Source: Fimbriimonas ginsengisoli Gsoil 348 (GTDB taxonomy: Bacteria > Armatimonadota > Fimbriimonadia > Fimbriimonadales > Fimbriimonadaceae). From it: a stretch of DNA of 64,000 nt. The translations under genes and the position numbers were made by a program. Within the stretch, counting starts at the first letter, position 1. Every line of letters begins with the position of its first letter. Below are positions 60,742 through 64,000 of this stretch, in pieces. Location: positions 3,162,001-3,226,000 of the forward strand of contig NZ_CP007139.1 of assembly GCF_000724625.1 (NCBI RefSeq), read 5' to 3'. Under the pieces are notes generated by a model, which searched no databases, was not told the DNA's origin, and saw nothing but the letters and a program-made list of their open reading frames with translations.

Positions 60742-60769
60742 TATAATGGAACCGGCCCTATGGGCCGGT
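60742..60769 (+). promoter_or_regulatory. Promoter -10 box and leader hairpin of YHS gene
   Basis: TATAAT (60742-60747) is a perfect -10 box. Directly after it ACCGGCCC (60751-60758) and GGGCCGGT (60762-60769) form an 8-bp hairpin that would sit at the very 5' end of the mRNA, about 20 bases before ATG 60792. Likely stabilises the transcript. Confidence 0.6.
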
Positions 60770-60791
60770 ACGTTACTAAACGAGAAGACCT

Positions 60792-61079
60792 ATGAACAAG
60801 ATCGCGATTTTAGCCATCGTCTCCGCCGCCCTCGTTGGCAGCGCGTTCGCCCAGGGGGGCGCCAAGAAGGCCGCTACCCCCAAGACCATCAAGTGCGCCG
60901 TGATGCCGGGTAACAGCCTGGACATCGCCAAGGCCACCAAGGCCGGCATGTTTGCCGATTATAAGGGCAAGCGCTATTTCTTCTGCTGCGCCGGCTGCCC
61001 GGACGCCTTCAAGAAGGATCCGGCCAAGTATGCCAAGGGCGCGAGCATCCCGACCCCTAAGAAGGCCGCCAAGAAGTAA
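60792..61079 (+). CDS. Exported YHS/TRASH-like metal-binding protein
   Basis: A 95-residue protein with signal peptide (residues 1-20, SAFAQG), then a YHS-type module: KCAVMPGN...DYKGKRYFFCCAGCPDAFKKDPAKYA, with Cys at about 35, 65, 66 and 69, and a Lys-rich tail. Such domains bind heavy metals (Cu, Hg). Strongly expressed features: perfect -10, leader hairpin, intrinsic terminator. Confidence 0.9.
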   Translation: MNKIAILAIVSAALVGSAFAQGGAKKAATPKTIKCAVMPGNSLDIAKATKAGMFADYKGKRYFFCCAGCPDAFKKDPAKYAKGASIPTPKKAAKK

Positions 61080-61096
61080 GTCGAAAGACTAAGCGA

Positions 61097-61140
61097 AGCG
61101 GGGGCGCGATCCTTGTTGGATCGCGCCCCCGCTCTTTTTT
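61097..61140 (+). terminator. Strong intrinsic terminator
   Basis: A 16-bp perfect stem (61097-61112 with 61118-61133), loop TTGTT, then CTTTTTT. It ends the YHS mRNA. Confidence 0.97.
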
Positions 61141-61153
61141 ATTGGTTTGGCGC

Positions 61154-61396
61154 TTACTTGTTGATCAGCCGATTGCCGACGGCGTCGATCAGCAGCATCA
61201 GCGCAAGGAAGGAGATGCCGGTGATCAGCGTGGCTCTCGACATATAGTCGTCGAAGCTCGCCTTGCCCTTGAACGTCGTACGCACGCTGCCGCCGCCCGA
61301 CATGGCATCGCCTTTGCCGGTGATAAGGACCAGGAGCGAGAAGAGAACCGCCACCAGAATGGCGAACCCAATTAAGACGTTGTACAGAGTATTCAA
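61154..61396 (-). CDS. secG: Preprotein translocase subunit SecG
   Basis: An 80-residue protein with two membrane helices: TLYNVLIGFAILVAVLFSLL and SRATLITGISFLALMLLIDA, joined by the SecG-type loop with MSGGGSVRTTF. TTG at 61396 with GAGG 8 bases upstream is preferred; a longer start at 61474 would overlap the upstream gene. It assists SecYE in protein export. Confidence 0.9.
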   Translation of the reverse strand: MNTLYNVLIGFAILVAVLFSLLVLITGKGDAMSGGGSVRTTFKGKASFDDYMSRATLITGISFLALMLLIDAVGNRLINK

Positions 61397-61434
61397 GTGC
61401 GTAGCCTCGGAACGGTGGAGTTTACCTCGCTCCG

Positions 61435-62571
61435 TCAGGCGATGTTCCAGCCGAAGATCTGAGAGAGTCCCCAAACGACGAAGGTGACCAGCGCACTTCC
61501 GGCGAAGATATGAAAGAGCCCGCTATTCCACAGCCGCTGAGGAATCGTCGGCGCCGCCACGCGAGCCTGCGAATACTTTTCGAGCAGCTCGTTGGCGGCG
61601 TCGATGCCGCTTTGGATTTGCTTCTCCGTGGGCCGCCGGGTGGTGACGTACTGCTGCATCCACGAACCGAGCGGAACCCACAACATTCTGGCTGTGAGTC
61701 CAGCGACCACAAGCCGGATTCCCTCGGAAGAGACCCAGGGGGTGGTGTAGATGAATGTAAACAGCAAGGCGCCCACCGCGATATTCGTACCGCACCTTGG
61801 ATGGACGCGGGGCATGCGGCGAACGACGGAAGGGGTGAGCTCTTCACCCCGCTCGATCGCGTGCACCACCATATGCTCGGCGCCGTGGGTTCCCGCCAGC
61901 GGCAGGATTCTCATCACGGCAAAAAAGACGGCAAGGGACAGCACCGACGCGACGACGTAGGCCGGCGTCTCGTGCATCCCCAGTTTCTCTAGCCATGCAC
62001 CCATCGGATTGAGGGCGAGGTTGGCCAGGATGAGGAGGGTGGAGAGCAAGATGCCGGTGGTGACCAGCGGCAGACCCCGAGCGCCGGCCGGGATCGCACC
62101 ATTCGTCAGGTACACGCCGAAAGGGGTGGCCATTCCACCCACCACTCCGGGGCGAGGGAGCGATCGCCGGCGCGGATAGAGGTCGGCGGCAGCGATGATC
62201 CCCATAGGGCGGCCGAAGTCGTCGACGACGACGAGCGGTAATCCATCGCCATCGGCAAGGCGGCGCAATGCTTCCGCCGCCGTCGCGTACGGAGCGATCG
62301 TCTCGGCGGAAATCGCGGCCCGCTCCGCCGGTTCGAGGTGGGGGATCGCGTCGATCAATGCGCGGGCGAGCGAGGCGTCGGTGACGACTCCGCGCAATAT
62401 TCCGTGTTGGACCACGGGCAGCAAACCGCAGCCATTTCTCAACAATTCCGAAGCCGCTCGCTCGAGCGTATCCTCGGGCGCGATATCGGTGGTCGGGCGC
62501 ATGAGCGAGCCAACCGGGGCGGCCAGAGAGACGGGTTGATACGAAGCTGTCAGCACGGTAGGGGCGCGCAC
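61435..62571 (-). CDS. CBS-domain / DUF1385 fusion membrane protein
   Basis: A 378-residue protein. Residues ~20-135 are a tandem CBS pair (VGSLMRPTTDIAPEDTLERA, VTDASLARALIDA, GLPLVVVDDFGRPMGIIAAA). The rest is DUF1385: four membrane segments with GTHGAEHMVVHAIERGEEL and RMPRVHPRCGTNIAVG. DUF1385 usually occurs without CBS; some family members are needed for metal or heme homeostasis, but the function is unsettled. Nucleotide sensing by CBS is inferred. GTG start. Confidence 0.9.
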   Translation of the reverse strand: MRAPTVLTASYQPVSLAAPVGSLMRPTTDIAPEDTLERAASELLRNGCGLLPVVQHGILRGVVTDASLARALIDAIPHLEPAERAAISAETIAPYATAAEALRRLADGDGLPLVVVDDFGRPMGIIAAADLYPRRRSLPRPGVVGGMATPFGVYLTNGAIPAGARGLPLVTTGILLSTLLILANLALNPMGAWLEKLGMHETPAYVVASVLSLAVFFAVMRILPLAGTHGAEHMVVHAIERGEELTPSVVRRMPRVHPRCGTNIAVGALLFTFIYTTPWVSSEGIRLVVAGLTARMLWVPLGSWMQQYVTTRRPTEKQIQSGIDAANELLEKYSQARVAAPTIPQRLWNSGLFHIFAGSALVTFVVWGLSQIFGWNIA

Positions 62572-62631
62572 GTATTCTACTTACGCCGCGACTCGCTTCG
62601 CGCTTCGACCATAATCGGCTCCATCAGCCAG

Positions 62632-63594
62632 ATGAAGAGAATTGGTGTCATCACAAGCGGAGGGGACGCTCCGGGGATGAACGCGGCGCTTCGAGCCGTC
62701 GTAAGGGCGGCCTTGGGACGTGGGGCGGAAGTGATCGGCTTCAACCACGGGTACGAGGGGCTTATCAACGACGAGAGCCGCAACCTCGATTCCCCCAGTG
62801 TGGGCGGAATCATCGACCGGGGCGGCACTATTCTTCGCACCGCACGCAGCGCTGCCTTTATGACCAGGGAGGGGCGCGATCAGGCGATGGCCGTTTTGAT
62901 CAAAAACGGGTGCGAGGGGCTCGTGGTCATCGGCGGAGATGGTTCGCTGACCGGGGCTTTAAAACTTCAAGAAGAATTTGACTATCCGGTTTGCGGGGTT
63001 CCAGGCTCCATCGATAACGATATTTCGGGCACCGATTTTTCGATCGGGTTCGATACGGCGGTGAATACCGCGGTCGATGCCATCGACCGGGTACGAGATA
63101 CCGCTTACTCGCACGAGCGGGTCTTCGTCATCGAGGTGATGGGGCGCCGGAACGGCTTTATCGCGTTGGAAGCCGGCCTTGCCGGGGGCGCGGAGGCGAT
63201 CCTTGTGCCCGAAATGCCGTTCTCTTTGCCGGATATCGGAGCGGAGCTTTTGGAAGCCGCCAGCAAAGGGAAGCGAAGCTCGATTATCGTGGTCGCCGAA
63301 GGGGCCGCGAAGGCCGACGACGTTCGGGAGGCGCTTTCGGAATGCACCGGTTTTGAATGCCGCGCAGTGGTGCTGGGGCACATGCAGCGGGGCGGGAGTC
63401 CTACCGCGTTCGACCGCGTTTTGGCCCTTCGGCTCGGCCACCTGGCGACGAACCGCCTTCTCAGTGGCTTTCGCGGCGAAATGGCCGGCCTGGCCGGAAA
63501 TCTGCTGGTCAGCCATCCGCTCACCTTCGTCTTAAGCAGCGAACGTCAGATCGATCCGGAGAAGCTGCTTTTATCGGAAGCGATGGCGCAGTAG
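62632..63594 (+). CDS. pfkA: 6-phosphofructokinase, ATP type
   Basis: A 320-residue group A PFK. RIGVITSGGDAPGMNAALRA at the N-terminus, VVIGGDGSLTGA (the Gly in GGDGS marks ATP rather than PPi use), VPGSIDNDISGTD with the catalytic Asp, EVMGRRNGFIAL and LGHMQRGGSPTAFDR. It commits fructose-6-phosphate to glycolysis. ATG 62632 begins the family homology; the frame extends upstream without support. Confidence 0.97.
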   Translation: MKRIGVITSGGDAPGMNAALRAVVRAALGRGAEVIGFNHGYEGLINDESRNLDSPSVGGIIDRGGTILRTARSAAFMTREGRDQAMAVLIKNGCEGLVVIGGDGSLTGALKLQEEFDYPVCGVPGSIDNDISGTDFSIGFDTAVNTAVDAIDRVRDTAYSHERVFVIEVMGRRNGFIALEAGLAGGAEAILVPEMPFSLPDIGAELLEAASKGKRSSIIVVAEGAAKADDVREALSECTGFECRAVVLGHMQRGGSPTAFDRVLALRLGHLATNRLLSGFRGEMAGLAGNLLVSHPLTFVLSSERQIDPEKLLLSEAMAQ

Positions 63595-63602
63595 GGCGCT
63601 CT

Positions 63603-64000
63603 TTACAACGTAAACCAAAACGTGGCGCCCGATCCTTCGATCGCCTCGGCGCGAACCGTGCCTCCATGGCGTTCGATGATCCGTTTGACGTTGGCGAGCC
63701 CGATCCCGGTGCCGGGATATTCGTCTTCCCGGTGCAGCCTTTCGAATGGGCGGAAGAGCTTATCGACAAACCGCGGATCGAAGCCGACGCCGTTGTCCCG
63801 AACGAAGAAAGCCCCTTCCTGGATTCCGAACTCGATCACCGCGGTTTCCCGGCTGCGGCTGAACTTGACCGCGTTTTCCAGTAAGTTTTGCAATGTGAGA
63901 CGCAACAACTGCCCGTCGCCCTGAACGGTGAGGTTCCGACAAACAATGAACTCGATCTTCCGGTCCGAGTGACGGTCCTTAAGCTCGGCGGCGAGCGAGG
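63603..64000 (-). CDS. Sensor histidine kinase, C-terminal part
   Basis: Frame open to the window edge. The visible ~132 residues are the GHKL ATPase: LLENAVKFS (N box), VRDNGVGFDPRFVDKLFRPF (G1/F box) and GTGIGLANVKRIIERHGGTV (G2). The upstream phospho-accepting His and sensor lie outside. The short distance between boxes fits phytochrome-type kinases. Confidence 0.92.
   Translation of the reverse strand, partial: SLAAELKDRHSDRKIEFIVCRNLTVQGDGQLLRLTLQNLLENAVKFSRSRETAVIEFGIQEGAFFVRDNGVGFDPRFVDKLFRPFERLHREDEYPGTGIGLANVKRIIERHGGTVRAEAIEGSGATFWFTL

Overview
This 64 kb window is dense, high-GC bacterial chromosome with about 65 genes on both strands, short intergenic gaps, no rRNA, tRNA, prophage, CRISPR array or complete insertion sequence that I could find. 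The mix of genes suggests a diderm, plant-polysaccharide-degrading bacterium: a Kdo transferase (waaA), an S-layer-homology protein, three alpha-L-rhamnosidase-like enzymes, a GH5 enzyme, secreted BNR/NHL propellers, DUF1385 and Uma2 proteins. An Armatimonadota (Fimbriimonas-like) source is my best guess. It is inference from gene content, not from a marker gene.

Layout. 1-8.7 kb: sugar oxidoreductases (Gfo/Idh/MocA), VOC protein, secreted SGNH hydrolase, GH5 enzyme, methyltransferase and a first rhamnosidase. 8.7-16.4 kb: GNAT, lepA, GntR regulator, then a TetR-HlyD-ABC ATPase-permease efflux cassette interrupted by an antisense VOC gene. 16.4-25.8 kb: rhamnose utilisation (fused rhamnulose-1-phosphate aldolase/dehydrogenase, two rhamnosidases, SDR) with two related VapB-type antitoxin loci, one carrying a frameshifted VapC. 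26.3-29.6 kb: arsenic cluster made of two ArsR units, arsR-metallophosphoesterase-aquaglyceroporin and arsR-arsM. 29.7-40.2 kb: argG, Uma2, uvrC, tiny CxxCH protein, thioredoxin-like protein, waaA, purC, cytochrome P460-like protein, purE and a Y-family polymerase. 40.4-48.9 kb: S-layer protein, GH57 branching enzyme, mechanosensitive channel, DUF554, Mpv17-like membrane protein, serC, RimJ-like GNAT, tgt. 49-58.8 kb: two DUF892 proteins, NHL lipoprotein, DPP IV peptidase, BNR propeller protein, phytanoyl-CoA dioxygenase, a small beta-grasp-like protein ending in Gly-Gly and a decayed neighbour. 58.9-64 kb: argB, metallophosphatase, secreted YHS protein, secG, CBS-DUF1385 protein, pfkA and the end of a histidine kinase.

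The most striking genome-wide signal is in the gene starts. About eighteen genes carry a TANNNT box exactly 6-8 bases before the start codon and no ribosome-binding site there. This is the signature expected of leaderless mRNAs. Genes inside operons mostly use Shine-Dalgarno sites or stop/start overlaps instead.

The second theme is intergenic repeats: heptamer tandem arrays of several unit types and at least six families of dispersed, mostly palindromic elements of 20-100 bp placed between genes.
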